DNA from: Sphingomonas brevis
Lineage (GTDB): Bacteria > Pseudomonadota > Alphaproteobacteria > Sphingomonadales > Sphingomonadaceae
DNA: 64,000 nt
NCBI RefSeq assembly: GCF_023516505.1
Contig: NZ_JAMGBB010000001.1
Span: 620,001 to 684,000 of the forward strand
Reading direction: 5' to 3'
In this document: in pieces, positions 26,990-36,236 of the stretch
Numbering within the stretch: the stretch's first letter is position 1
How the letters are laid out: every line of letters begins with the position of its first letter
The notes under the pieces: generated by a model
Databases searched by the model: none
What the model saw: only the letters and a program-made list of their open reading frames with translations
Told to the model about the DNA's origin: nothing
Position numbers and translations under genes: made by a program

Positions 26990-27975
26990 TCCCGCCTGAT
27001 TCTGCACCTGAATTTCTCGCCCGCCATGGTTGGAGCGAAGCACAGATCCTGCCGCTGGCCGGCGACGCCAGCTTCCGCCGATACTTCCGCGTCCTGGCCG
27101 GCGACCGCCGGGCGGTGTTGATGGATGCTCCGCCACCGCACGAGGATCCGCGGCCGTTCGTGGCGATCGCCAACTGGCTGGGGGGTGTCGGCCTGGCGGC
27201 GCCGAGGATCCTTGCCGCCGACCTTGATCAGGGGCTGCTGCTGCTCGACGATTTCGGTGATGCCCGGATGCGCGAGACTCTCGATGCCGATCCAGCGGTC
27301 GAGCGCGACCTTTATGAAACGGCGGTCGATGTCCTTGTCCATCTGCACGACCATCCGCCGATGGCCGGGCTGCCGCCGCACGGGCTGAAGGAATGGCTGA
27401 CAGAACTTCGCCTGTTTCCCGATTGGTATGCGCCAGCAGTTGGACTTGAGTCGATCGACGTAGACCAATGGGATGAGGCGTGGCGCACCGTGCTGCAACC
27501 CGTTGCTGCTGATGGTCTTGGTCCCGTAACCGTCCTGCGCGACTATCATGCCGAGAATGTCATGTTGCTCGACGGGAGAGGTGGCATTGGACGGTTCGGC
27601 TTGCTTGATTTCCAGGATGCCTTGGCCGGTCACCCGGCTTATGATCTGGTGTCGGTCCTTGAAGACGCGCGGCGCGACGTTTCGCCCGCGTTGGAGCGTG
27701 CGATGATCGACCGTTATCAGCAGAAAACCGGCGTCGGCGATGCGTTCGAGCGGGCCTATTGGACGCTCGCCGCTCAGCGCAATACGCGCATCCTTGGGGT
27801 CTTCTGCCGGCTGTGGAAGCGGGACGGCAAAGATCGCTACAGGCAGTTTCAGCCTCGCATGTGGGGCTTGTTGGAGCGCGACCTGGCACAGCCGGGCCTT
27901 GAACCGGTCAAAGCCTGGTTCGATGCACAGATCCCGGCATCCTTCCGCGCCGATGTCTGGCAGGCAGCGGCGTGA
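26974..27975 (+). CDS. amgK: N-acetylmuramate/N-acetylglucosamine kinase AmgK
   Basis: Aminoglycoside-phosphotransferase-fold kinase that phosphorylates C1 of MurNAc or GlcNAc in the cell-wall recycling route that bypasses de novo UDP-MurNAc synthesis. The 333 residues include GDASFRRYFRVLAGDRRAVL (ATP site), LRDYHAENVMLLDG (catalytic loop) and GLLDFQDALAGHPAYDLVSV (metal-binding Asp). ATG 26974 has GGAAGG upstream and overlaps tsaE by 16 bases; ATG 26986 in an ATGA overlap is an alternative. murU follows directly, as expected for this pathway. Confidence 0.92.
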   Translation: MASPMIPPDSAPEFLARHGWSEAQILPLAGDASFRRYFRVLAGDRRAVLMDAPPPHEDPRPFVAIANWLGGVGLAAPRILAADLDQGLLLLDDFGDARMRETLDADPAVERDLYETAVDVLVHLHDHPPMAGLPPHGLKEWLTELRLFPDWYAPAVGLESIDVDQWDEAWRTVLQPVAADGLGPVTVLRDYHAENVMLLDGRGGIGRFGLLDFQDALAGHPAYDLVSVLEDARRDVSPALERAMIDRYQQKTGVGDAFERAYWTLAAQRNTRILGVFCRLWKRDGKDRYRQFQPRMWGLLERDLAQPGLEPVKAWFDAQIPASFRADVWQAAA

Positions 27976-28733
27976 ATCGCAAAGCGCGCGCCCTGGCCCT
28001 CCGCCCTGAAATAGAGGCTGCGGTTCCCGACACCGCGATGGTCATGGCTGCCGGCCTCGGCAAGCGTATGCGTCCGCTGACGGCTACCCGACCCAAGCCG
28101 CTGGTCGAGGTCGCAGGTAAGGCGTTGATCGACCATGCGCTCGATCGGCTGCGCGCCGCGGGCATCCACAAGGTCGTGGTCAACGTCCACTACCTGCCCG
28201 ACGCGTTGGAAGCCCATTTGAAGGCCCGAGCCGGCGACATGGACGTCAAAATCAGCGACGAGCGCAAACAGCTGCTCGAGACCGGTGGGGGGATGGTCCA
28301 AGCCGAGTCGATGATCGGCGCCGATCCGTTCCTGGTGGTCAACAGCGACAATTATTGGGTCGACGGCCCGGCCGATACTCTTCACCTGCTCGCTTCTCTG
28401 TGGCGCGATCGGGATATGGACGCGCTGCTGCTGGTGGTTCCGCAGGCGCGGGCCGGCAATCATCGCGGACCGGGCGATTTTCACATGGCGGCCGACGGGC
28501 GGCTGACGCGGCGCGCCAAGGGCAAGGTCGCTCCATTCGTTTTTACCGGAATTCAAATGGTCTCGAAGCGCCTGCTCAAAGGCGCGCCCGCCGGGCCATT
28601 CTCGACCAACATTTTGTGGGATCGGGCAATCGCGGAGGGTCGTTGCTTCGGCGCGGTTCACCAGGGGCTGTGGTTCGATGTTGGCAACCCCGCTGCGATC
28701 AAGTCCACGGAGCGTGCCCTGCAAGATGGCTGA
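27972..28733 (+). CDS. murU: N-acetylmuramate-1-phosphate uridylyltransferase MurU
   Basis: Nucleotidyltransferase that turns MurNAc-1-phosphate plus UTP into UDP-MurNAc, the step after AmgK. The 253 residues carry the NTP loop MVMAAGLGKRMRPLTATRPK, then LVVNSDNYWVDGPADTLHLL (metal Asp) and GVFTGIQ-like FVFTGIQMVSKRLL. GTG 27972 overlaps the amgK stop (GTGA). The N-terminus is about 20 residues longer than the shortest homologues; an internal ATG at 28038 is the alternative start. Confidence 0.92.
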   Translation: MNRKARALALRPEIEAAVPDTAMVMAAGLGKRMRPLTATRPKPLVEVAGKALIDHALDRLRAAGIHKVVVNVHYLPDALEAHLKARAGDMDVKISDERKQLLETGGGMVQAESMIGADPFLVVNSDNYWVDGPADTLHLLASLWRDRDMDALLLVVPQARAGNHRGPGDFHMAADGRLTRRAKGKVAPFVFTGIQMVSKRLLKGAPAGPFSTNILWDRAIAEGRCFGAVHQGLWFDVGNPAAIKSTERALQDG

Positions 28734-31638
28734 AGGCCGGCTGTTCCAGCGCCGGCATCCGTCCGACCCGCTCGTCTATTCGATCCCGGCTCATCGCAGC
28801 TTTGCGGACGCGCTCGCTATCGGGCTGATCAATGCGCTTGGCCGTGAGCCGCAATCGCTGGCCAAGGGCCGTATCCTGTTGCCGAACAATCGTGCAGTTC
28901 GAACCGTCACGGAGGCATTTGTTCGCGCCAGCGGCGGCGGATTGGTCCTGCCGCGCCTGATTGCGATCGGCGATCCCGATCTTGGCGAGAGGATTGGCGG
29001 CGCACTCGATCCGCTTGAACTGGCCGACGACATTCCGCCGGCGATTGATCCGCTCGAACGGCAATTGCTGCTTGCTCGCCTGCTTCGCGCGGCGGGTGAA
29101 AGCGCGGCCGAAGCAGTGCGCCTGGCTGACGAACTGGCGCGAACGATGGATGCGCTGGCGATTGAAGAGATTCCGGCAACTCGCCTGGTAGATGCCGTCA
29201 GCGAAACGCCCGACCTGGCGGAACACTGGCTCAGGTCGATCGAGCGGTTCCGGGCGATATTGGATCGTTGGCCCGCGATGCTTGCCGACCGCGGCGTGAT
29301 CGACCTTGCCGAGCGGAGGAGCCGGCTGCTTCACGCATTGGCCGAGAGATGGGCGGCAAGGTCCCCTGACGGTTTCACAATTGCAGCGGGCATCACAACC
29401 TCCGCACCGGCGATTGCGGCACTGGTCGGCCGTGTTGCCCGGTTGGAAAATGGTGCGGTCGCGCTTCCGGCTTTGGCGGATGATCGGCTGATGCCCAAGA
29501 AGGAATGGGAAGCGCTTGGTCCCGGTGAGGATGGCCGCGGCGAGGAGAGCCATCCGCAATTTCATTTGAAACGGCTTCTCGACCGCATTGGCGTAGCACG
29601 AGACGAGGTGAAGCCATGGCAAGGAGGCGGGCGCGCGACTTCGCCGGCGGCACGTTCGCATGCCGTTGCGGCTGCATTGGTCGCACCCAGATTTAGCGAG
29701 AAATGGACGCAGCTTGCGACCGCTGAAAGGCGGCTGACGGGTATCCGCATTGCCGAACTGCCTGATCCAGCCAGTGAAGCCCAGGCTATTGCGATTGCCT
29801 TGCGCGAGGCAATTGACGAACCTGGCGCAACCGCCGCTCTGGTGACGCCGGATCGCGGCCTTGCCGCGCGCGTCTCCGCTCATCTGGCGCGGTGGGGTAT
29901 CGAGGCTGACGACAGCGCCGGCCGGCCGCTCTCCCACACGGCGGCCGGTACCTTGCTGTTGGCGATTGCCGCGGCGGTCGCCGAGCGCCTTGCGCCGGTG
30001 CCATTGCTAGCACTGCTCAAGCATCCGCTGGTCGGCGGGGAGGGAGAGAGAAGGCGGGATTGGCTCGACGAGGTCCGGGCGCTGGACCTCGGGCTAAGGG
30101 GACCTCGCCCACGGCCCGGTCTCGACGGTCTCGATGAGTATTTTAGCGAGGAGGGTGCCAGTCGGACCTGGAACCAGCTTCGCGGGAAGGTCGCACATCT
30201 CGATGCGCCGCTGGGGGCGACACTCTCCCAGTTCGCGTCCCTGCTTCGAGCGGCAGTCGAGCCACTGGCGAGTGATGCCGCGTGGCGTGGGCCCGATGGA
30301 CGCTTGGCGGCCGAGTTGTTGTCAGAGGTCGAACTTTCGGAAGATGCGTCGCTGCTGACCATCTCGCCCGATGACGTAATTCCGCTCTTGCGCAACATGA
30401 TGGACAAGCTGCCGGTTCGGCGTCCCTATGGCGGCCATCCGCGCATCTTCATCTGGGGTCTGCTCGAAGCGCGGTTGCAAAAAGCAAATTTGATGATCCT
30501 GGGCGGGATGAACGAGGGGTCATGGCCGTCAGTTCCCAGCCCCGATCCCTGGCTCGCGCCGCAAATTCGACGCACGCTGGGCTTGGCCGGCGTCGAGTTC
30601 CGCACTGGTCTCGCGGCCCATGATTTCGCGAGTGCACTAGGCGCGCCCAAGGTTTTGCTGACCAGGGCCCGGCGCGATGGCCGCTCGCCGACCATCGCTT
30701 CACGATTGTGGTTGCGACTGCAGGCGATGACGGGCGGAATGACCCGCGACCAGCGGTTGGAACGGCTTGCGTTGGCGCTGGATGCCAGCGCGGTCATCGA
30801 ACCCGCGCCGCGTCCCGCGCCACAGCCGCCAATCGAGGTCCGGCCAAAGCGGATTGCCGTAACCGATCTCGATCGGCTCAAGGCAGATCCCTTTGCCTTC
30901 TATGCCAAGGCCATACTCAAACTGCCCCGGCTCGATCCGGTCGATGCCGAGCATAGCGCTGCCTGGAAGGGCACCGCCGTTCATGAAGTGCTGGAAGCCT
31001 GGTTCGATCAGGACAAGTGCGACCCCGCCAAGCTCAAGGCTCGCGCAGAAGCAATGATCGGCGACGAAGCAATTCATCCCATGCTTCGCGCGCTCTGGTC
31101 GCCGCGATTGATGGAAGCGATCGAATGGGTCGCAGCGGAGTCCGAGCGTGATCGAATCGAAGGACGGTCGCCGATCCTTGCCGAGCAAAAGGGCGAGGCG
31201 GAGATTGCGGGCGTCACTCTGCATGGCCGGGTCGACCGGATCGACAGGCTGGCTGACGGCAAGTTTGCGATCGTCGATTACAAAACCGGTCAGGCACCGG
31301 CAAAAAAAGCAGTTGCAGAAGGTTTCGCGCTACAGCTCGGCCTGTTGTCGTTGATTGCCCGCGATGGGGGCTTTGGCGACATCAAGGGCGAAGCCGGCGC
31401 GCATGAATATTGGTCGCTGGCCAAGGATAGTAAGGGCCGGATTGGCTATCGGCGTTCACCCGACAAGGACGAGGGTCCCGAAGCGTTCGTTGCGCGAGCC
31501 TATGCCCATTTCGCCGACGCAGTTGCGAGGTGGCTAATTGGCGACGAGCCCTTCGAGGCCAAGCTCAACCCCGCTTATGCGCCCTATGAGGATTACGACC
31601 AGCTGATGCGGCTGGAGGAATGGTACGGCCGTGAATAG
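28726..31638 (+). CDS. addB: Double-strand break repair protein AddB
   Basis: Subunit of the AddAB helicase-nuclease that resects DNA ends for RecA. The 970 residues begin with an inactivated helicase-like region (GRILLPNNRAVRTVTEAFVR) and contain ILGGMNEGSWP, typical of AddB/RexB. The C-terminal RecB-family nuclease domain shows AWKGTAVHEVLEAWF, LHGRVDRIDRL and IVDYKTGQAPAKK, the D-x(n)-D-Y-K-T active site, followed by a glutamine helix (FALQLGLL). The start ATG lies inside the last codons of murU. addA follows after a 228-base gap that holds one small antisense gene. Confidence 0.93.
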   Translation: MAEGRLFQRRHPSDPLVYSIPAHRSFADALAIGLINALGREPQSLAKGRILLPNNRAVRTVTEAFVRASGGGLVLPRLIAIGDPDLGERIGGALDPLELADDIPPAIDPLERQLLLARLLRAAGESAAEAVRLADELARTMDALAIEEIPATRLVDAVSETPDLAEHWLRSIERFRAILDRWPAMLADRGVIDLAERRSRLLHALAERWAARSPDGFTIAAGITTSAPAIAALVGRVARLENGAVALPALADDRLMPKKEWEALGPGEDGRGEESHPQFHLKRLLDRIGVARDEVKPWQGGGRATSPAARSHAVAAALVAPRFSEKWTQLATAERRLTGIRIAELPDPASEAQAIAIALREAIDEPGATAALVTPDRGLAARVSAHLARWGIEADDSAGRPLSHTAAGTLLLAIAAAVAERLAPVPLLALLKHPLVGGEGERRRDWLDEVRALDLGLRGPRPRPGLDGLDEYFSEEGASRTWNQLRGKVAHLDAPLGATLSQFASLLRAAVEPLASDAAWRGPDGRLAAELLSEVELSEDASLLTISPDDVIPLLRNMMDKLPVRRPYGGHPRIFIWGLLEARLQKANLMILGGMNEGSWPSVPSPDPWLAPQIRRTLGLAGVEFRTGLAAHDFASALGAPKVLLTRARRDGRSPTIASRLWLRLQAMTGGMTRDQRLERLALALDASAVIEPAPRPAPQPPIEVRPKRIAVTDLDRLKADPFAFYAKAILKLPRLDPVDAEHSAAWKGTAVHEVLEAWFDQDKCDPAKLKARAEAMIGDEAIHPMLRALWSPRLMEAIEWVAAESERDRIEGRSPILAEQKGEAEIAGVTLHGRVDRIDRLADGKFAIVDYKTGQAPAKKAVAEGFALQLGLLSLIARDGGFGDIKGEAGAHEYWSLAKDSKGRIGYRRSPDKDEGPEAFVARAYAHFADAVARWLIGDEPFEAKLNPAYAPYEDYDQLMRLEEWYGRE

Positions 31639-31639
31639 C

Positions 31640-31801
31640 TCAGTCCGACCCTTCGCCGTGCGATCCGCCGCGCTTGGGCTTTTTGACCTTGGAGGCATAG
31701 AGCAAGGCAGCAACTATCGCCGCCGATCCGATTCCGACCGCGACACCCGCCTTTACCAGCTTCGCACGCCGCTCTTCATCGCGCCTGTCGTCGTCGCTCA
31801 T
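31640..31801 (-). CDS. Small single-span membrane protein, antisense between addB and addA
   Basis: Found by reading the gap on the minus strand. It codes for 53 residues: an acidic/basic start (MSDDDRRDEERRAKLVKAG), one hydrophobic helix (VAVGIGSAAIVAALLYAS) and a basic tail (KVKKPKRGGSHGEGSD). The upstream sequence GAGAGG five bases before the ATG is a plausible ribosome site. The helix with positive charge after it would sit in the inner membrane. I do not recognise the family. Its stop is next to the addB stop. The charge-hydrophobic-charge layout argues for a real gene. Confidence 0.62.
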   Translation of the reverse strand: MSDDDRRDEERRAKLVKAGVAVGIGSAAIVAALLYASKVKKPKRGGSHGEGSD

Positions 31802-31866
31802 GCCATCCTCTCGTTAGCCAGTCGGCTTCGTCACTATGCGCTTCGGACGGCCAAGGGAAGCGCCGC

Positions 31867-34800
31867 ATGAAGAGCAGACTTAGGGCTTTTCATCCGCTTG
31901 AAGGTGCCCAGGCCGCGGCGTCGGATCCGCTGGTGCATGCTGCACTGTCGGCTTCGGCCGGAACGGGCAAGACCCACGTCTTGACAGCGCGCGTTCTGCG
32001 CCTGTTGCTGCGCGGGACGGCGCCATCGTCGATCCTCTGCCTCACTTTCACCAAGGCCGGCGCGGCCGAGATGGCGAACCGGATCAGCGAGCGACTGGCG
32101 CAGTGGGTCCGGATCCCGCCCGAAGCGCTGCGCAACGATTTGCTTGCGCTGGGCGAAGACAATAGTCCGCCGGCCCTCGACCGCGCCCGCCGCCTGTTCG
32201 CCGAAGTGCTCGAAGCGCCGGGCGGGGGATTGCGCATCCAGACCATCCATAGCTTTGCGCAGTCGCTGCTCGCGTCCTTTCCAGTGGAAGCTCAAATTAC
32301 GCCCGGCTTTCGCCCGATCGAAGGGAGGGCGGAACAGGAGCTGGTTCGCCGGACGTTGGCGTCACTTCTCGAACAGGCGGAAGCAGGCGGCGACCGACGG
32401 CTGCTCGACGATGTTTCGGCGCTAAGCCTCCGCCTCGGCGAAGGGGGTGCCGAAAATTATTTGATGGCCTGTGCCCGCGCCCACGAAGCCGTGGAAGCGC
32501 TAAGCGAACCCTCGACGATTGAAGCGCGCCTGATGGCAATGATCGGGATCGACGGCGGCGATGCAGAGGCCGAGGTAGCTCAACGGCTCAGCGATGACGA
32601 AATCGATTTGGACCTGTTCGAGCGTTTGATTGCGGCCAACAGGCTATGGGCGACCTCCACTGGCGACAGGATCGCCGCCAATCTGACGGCATTCCTAAAT
32701 TCGCCGGGACAGCGATCGTCGCTTCTCGCGGGGCTTGGGTCCGGCTTGGTTACGGCAAAAGGCGAGCCTTGCGCGGTGAAGCCGAAGCAATTGGCAGCCG
32801 ACCCGCAATATGACCAGTTGGCGCTCGATTTCGCTGACTGGTGGGTATCGCTCCGCACGCTGGTGAGTGCCGCGGAACTTGCCAGAATTCAGGCCGCCGG
32901 GCTGCGGGCGGGGCAGGCCTTCGCTCGCGCCTATGTGCAGGCCAAGCGCGCCGCCGGGGTCGCCGATTTCGACGACCTGATTGCCTGGACTCGCCGTTTG
33001 TTTGGGCAGCCGGGGATGGGCGAATGGGTCAGTTACAAGCTCGACCAGCGCACCGACCACATCCTGGTTGACGAGGCGCAGGATACCAACCGCGACCAGT
33101 GGGAAATCGTCGGCGCGCTGGCCGAGGAATTCTTTTCCGGTAGCCCGGAAGCCGAAGGGCGCAGGCGAACCCTGTTTATGGTCGGCGATTACAAGCAGGC
33201 AATATTCAGCTTTCAGGGGACTGACCCAAGGGAATTCGAGCGGTTCAGGCTGACGGTTGCCAGGCGGGTCGGCGAAGTGACTGCGGCGGCGGATGAGGCC
33301 GAGTTTCGTGCCCGCGAATTTCGCGACCTGTCGATTGACGCCAGCTTCCGTTCGTCGCCCCCGATACTCCAGCTGGTCGACGCATTGATCGGTGAAGTGG
33401 GCCATTCCGAAATGGGACTCAGCGAGCGGCCCAATATTCACCGGGCGCACCATGCCAATCGTCCAGGCCGCGTTGAAATCTGGCCCGCCTTCGACCCTGC
33501 CGTGGAGGACGACGATCTCGAGGAAGGCGAAGAAGGCTGGATCGACGAGCCGACGCGCCGCTATGCCGACGCCATTGCCCGCCAAGTCCAGCGCTGGCTT
33601 GCAGAAGCGCCTATTCTCGCAACCACCGGCCGACCGCTTTCGCCCGGCGACATCATGATCCTGGTCCGCAGCAGGACGGAGCTGGCATCGCTGATCGTAG
33701 CTAGACTTTACGCCCAGCGCGTTCCCGTTGCCGGAATCGATCGGCTGCATCTCCACAAGCCGCTTGCGGTCAAGGATCTGCTGGCTGCGGTTGGCTTCGC
33801 GGTCCAGCCGCTGGACGATCTCAACCTCGCCAGTCTGCTGGTTTCACCCTTGATCGGCTGGAATCAGGACCAGCTCTTTGGCCTGGCGCATGGCCGAACC
33901 CGCAAATTATGGACGGAGCTCGCTGCGCGGCGCGATCAACAGCCTCATTGGGCGGAAGCCCACGCCATCCTGTCGAACTGGCTGGCGATGGCGGACTATG
34001 TCACGCCTGCGCAATTCCTCGAAACTGTCCTTTCCGGCCCGCTCGATGGTCGGCGAAAGCTGTTGAAGCGGCTCGGCGAAGCGGCGCGCGACCCGATCGA
34101 GGAACTGGTGTCGAGCGCCATGCTTTTCGAACAGGAAGAGATCGCCTCGCTCGACCGCTTCATGGCCTGGTTCAGCCAGGGCGAAGTCGAAGTGAAGCGC
34201 GACCCCGCTGCACCTTCAAATGCGGTGCGAGTGATGACCGTTCACGGTGCGAAAGGGCTGGAGGCGCCGCTGGTCATACTCGCCGATGCGACCCATGATC
34301 CGGACCGGGTTGGCGGAACCTCGCCGATTGTCGATGTGCCGGTCGAAAATGTCGGCGCCATCCCGGTAATCCGCCCGCGCAAGGAAGAATGCGCGCCGGT
34401 CTTTCGGGCGTTGATCGATGAGGCCAAGCGTGTCGGCCAGGAAGAGCATTGGCGCCTCGCATATGTCGGCCTGACCCGGGCGGCAGAGCGATTGGTGATC
34501 GCCGGAGTCAAATCGAAAAAAGATGTGCCGCAAGGCAGTTGGCACTCCGCGGCGTCGCGGGCGATGCAGTCGCTCGGAGCGGAGCCGGTCGAGGTCGAGG
34601 GATGGGGCAGCAGCCTGGTTTGGGAGGGCGACGCCAAAGCCCTGATTTCTCGCAAGACCGCAAAACCGACGTTGGAGCCGATCGCGGTACCCGAGCTGTT
34701 ACGGCGGCCAGCGCCGCCGGAAGCGCGTCCGCCGCGACCGTTGGCGCCATCCCAGATCGCCGAGGATCGCGACAGTGCGCCTCCTCCCGGGCCCGAACTG

Positions 34801-35271
34801 CGCGCCGCTGCCCGGCGAGGGACATTGCTTCATTCGCTGTTCGAGCGATTACCGGCTGTCGCGCCCCACGATCGCCGATCGCTGGCGCTGCGCTGGCTGG
34901 AACGAGTTGGGATCGAGCCCGACGCACGTAATGAAGTCGTTGACGCGGCCTGCGCCCTGGTGGGCGATCCCCAATTCGCCGACTTGTTCGGCCCGGACTC
35001 GCTGGCTGAAGCGCCAATAGCCGCAACACTCGCCGATGGCCGCGTCGTTGCGGGTACCGTCGATCGGCTTTGCATCGGACCGGAACTGGTGCGCGTGATC
35101 GACTTCAAGACCGGCCGGTCCATTCCAGCTGGCATTGAAGCAGTTCCGTCCGGTCACCGCGCCCAAATGGACGCCTATGTCGACGCACTTAAGATTATTT
35201 TCCCGGGCCGGCGGATCGAGGCGTCATTGCTCTACACAGCCGGGCCGCAGCTGATTAGGCTGCCGGGTTGA
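31867..35271 (+). CDS. addA: Double-strand break repair helicase AddA
   Basis: UvrD-family helicase-nuclease subunit, 1134 residues. Walker A is [20 protein letters not shown], then [17 protein letters not shown], the Walker B/II block [59 protein letters not shown] and [15 protein letters not shown]. The C-terminal nuclease domain has [22 protein letters not shown] and [11 protein letters not shown]. All core motifs appear intact. It probably forms a complex with AddB encoded just upstream. Confidence 0.95.
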   Translation: MKSRLRAFHPLEGAQAAASDPLVHAALSASAGTGKTHVLTARVLRLLLRGTAPSSILCLTFTKAGAAEMANRISERLAQWVRIPPEALRNDLLALGEDNSPPALDRARRLFAEVLEAPGGGLRIQTIHSFAQSLLASFPVEAQITPGFRPIEGRAEQELVRRTLASLLEQAEAGGDRRLLDDVSALSLRLGEGGAENYLMACARAHEAVEALSEPSTIEARLMAMIGIDGGDAEAEVAQRLSDDEIDLDLFERLIAANRLWATSTGDRIAANLTAFLNSPGQRSSLLAGLGSGLVTAKGEPCAVKPKQLAADPQYDQLALDFADWWVSLRTLVSAAELARIQAAGLRAGQAFARAYVQAKRAAGVADFDDLIAWTRRLFGQPGMGEWVSYKLDQRTDHILVDEAQDTNRDQWEIVGALAEEFFSGSPEAEGRRRTLFMVGDYKQAIFSFQGTDPREFERFRLTVARRVGEVTAAADEAEFRAREFRDLSIDASFRSSPPILQLVDALIGEVGHSEMGLSERPNIHRAHHANRPGRVEIWPAFDPAVEDDDLEEGEEGWIDEPTRRYADAIARQVQRWLAEAPILATTGRPLSPGDIMILVRSRTELASLIVARLYAQRVPVAGIDRLHLHKPLAVKDLLAAVGFAVQPLDDLNLASLLVSPLIGWNQDQLFGLAHGRTRKLWTELAARRDQQPHWAEAHAILSNWLAMADYVTPAQFLETVLSGPLDGRRKLLKRLGEAARDPIEELVSSAMLFEQEEIASLDRFMAWFSQGEVEVKRDPAAPSNAVRVMTVHGAKGLEAPLVILADATHDPDRVGGTSPIVDVPVENVGAIPVIRPRKEECAPVFRALIDEAKRVGQEEHWRLAYVGLTRAAERLVIAGVKSKKDVPQGSWHSAASRAMQSLGAEPVEVEGWGSSLVWEGDAKALISRKTAKPTLEPIAVPELLRRPAPPEARPPRPLAPSQIAEDRDSAPPPGPELRAAARRGTLLHSLFERLPAVAPHDRRSLALRWLERVGIEPDARNEVVDAACALVGDPQFADLFGPDSLAEAPIAATLADGRVVAGTVDRLCIGPELVRVIDFKTGRSIPAGIEAVPSGHRAQMDAYVDALKIIFPGRRIEASLLYTAGPQLIRLPG

Positions 35272-35326
35272 GGTTCGCCGAGTCTCTCCCCACATAGGTT
35301 GCAAATCGCAATCCAAGGAGTCCCAA

Positions 35327-35656
35327 ATGGGCCAGAATACGAAGACCGTTACCGACCAGAGCTTCCAGGCGGATGTGCTCAGTGCCGACAAGCCCGTACT
35401 CGTCGATTTCTGGGCGGAATGGTGTGGTCCCTGCCGGATGATCGCTCCCGCGCTCGAGGAAATTGCCGCGGAGCTTGGCGACAAGGTCACGGTGGCAAAA
35501 ATCAACATTGACGAGAATCCTGACACGCCGGGCAAATATGGCGTTCGCGGTATCCCGACCATGCTGCTGTTCAAGAATGGCGAAGCGGTCGCTCAAAAGG
35601 TTGGCGCCGCGCCGCGCAGCCATATTCAGCAATGGCTTGAGGGCGAACTCGGCTAA
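35327..35656 (+). CDS. trxA: Thioredoxin
   Basis: A 109-residue cytoplasmic thioredoxin with active site Trp-Cys33-Gly-Pro-Cys36, the buried Asp in VLVDFWAEW and the cis-Pro in [13 protein letters not shown]. It reduces disulfides in ribonucleotide reductase, peroxiredoxins and others; the flavoprotein at 5907 is one possible but untested reductase. AAGGAG lies 8 bases upstream of the ATG. Its stop overlaps that of the convergent GFA gene. Confidence 0.97.
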   Translation: MGQNTKTVTDQSFQADVLSADKPVLVDFWAEWCGPCRMIAPALEEIAAELGDKVTVAKINIDENPDTPGKYGVRGIPTMLLFKNGEAVAQKVGAAPRSHIQQWLEGELG

Positions 35657-36093
35657 GCCGGGGGCTCGGTTCCATCGAGGCCAACCGTATCCGGCCTGAA
35701 CCGGTCATATTTTGGCAGGCGGTCGTCAATTTCGATCCAGGGGAGCCTGCTCGTCCAGAAAATGTGGAAGCCGGGACGCACGCGTCCCGGTTCGTCCAGC
35801 GTCGCAACGCTGAAATCGATCGTGTCGGGCTGATGCTTGACGTGGGTGTACAGGGGAGTGCCGCATTCGCCGCAAAATGCCCGGTGACCAAAGCTGCTGG
35901 AAGCGACACGCCGGACGGCAGCTTCACCCTGGTCGAACCGATAATCCGCTAGCGAGACGGTCGCGAACACCATCGCAGGCGATCCGCTGTTGAGCTGGCA
36001 GGTGCGGCAGTGGCACCAGCCGGCATCATAGGGTTCGCTCGCCAGCCGGAATCGAACCGTCCCGCAGAGGCATCCGCCAGTACAATCGTCCAT
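35653..36093 (-). CDS. GFA family (CENP-V/GFA domain) zinc protein
   Basis: A 146-residue relative of the protein at 9292. Zinc cysteines are in [22 protein letters not shown] and [12 protein letters not shown]. The end [21 protein letters not shown] is common in one GFA subgroup. The sequence differs well beyond the motifs from the other copy, so they are paralogues rather than a recent duplication. Activity is unknown for most members. Confidence 0.9.
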   Translation of the reverse strand: MDDCTGGCLCGTVRFRLASEPYDAGWCHCRTCQLNSGSPAMVFATVSLADYRFDQGEAAVRRVASSSFGHRAFCGECGTPLYTHVKHQPDTIDFSVATLDEPGRVRPGFHIFWTSRLPWIEIDDRLPKYDRFRPDTVGLDGTEPPA

Positions 36094-36168
36094 CGGGACC
36101 CGCTAGGCCGCCCCTTACGGCCGGTCAATTGACTAGGGCGGGTGCGCTCCCTACATCGCGCCGCACCA

Positions 36169-36186
36169 TCGCCCGCGCGCGGGCGA
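36169..36186. promoter_or_regulatory. Perfect palindrome in the secA leader
   Basis: Eighteen-base perfect palindrome TCGCCCGCGCGCGGGCGA followed on the + strand by CCCTTTTTCC, about 50 bases before the secA start. It could be a terminator-like attenuator or a protein site; nothing in the sequence decides. Confidence 0.45.
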
Positions 36187-36236
36187 CCCTTTTTCCTGCC
36201 CTTCTGACCCGGGCCATTTGAGGAATAGTTCGTCCC

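Noticed and set aside
28699-29937. 412-codon open frame antisense to addB
   Set aside because: No family similarity and fully inside addB.
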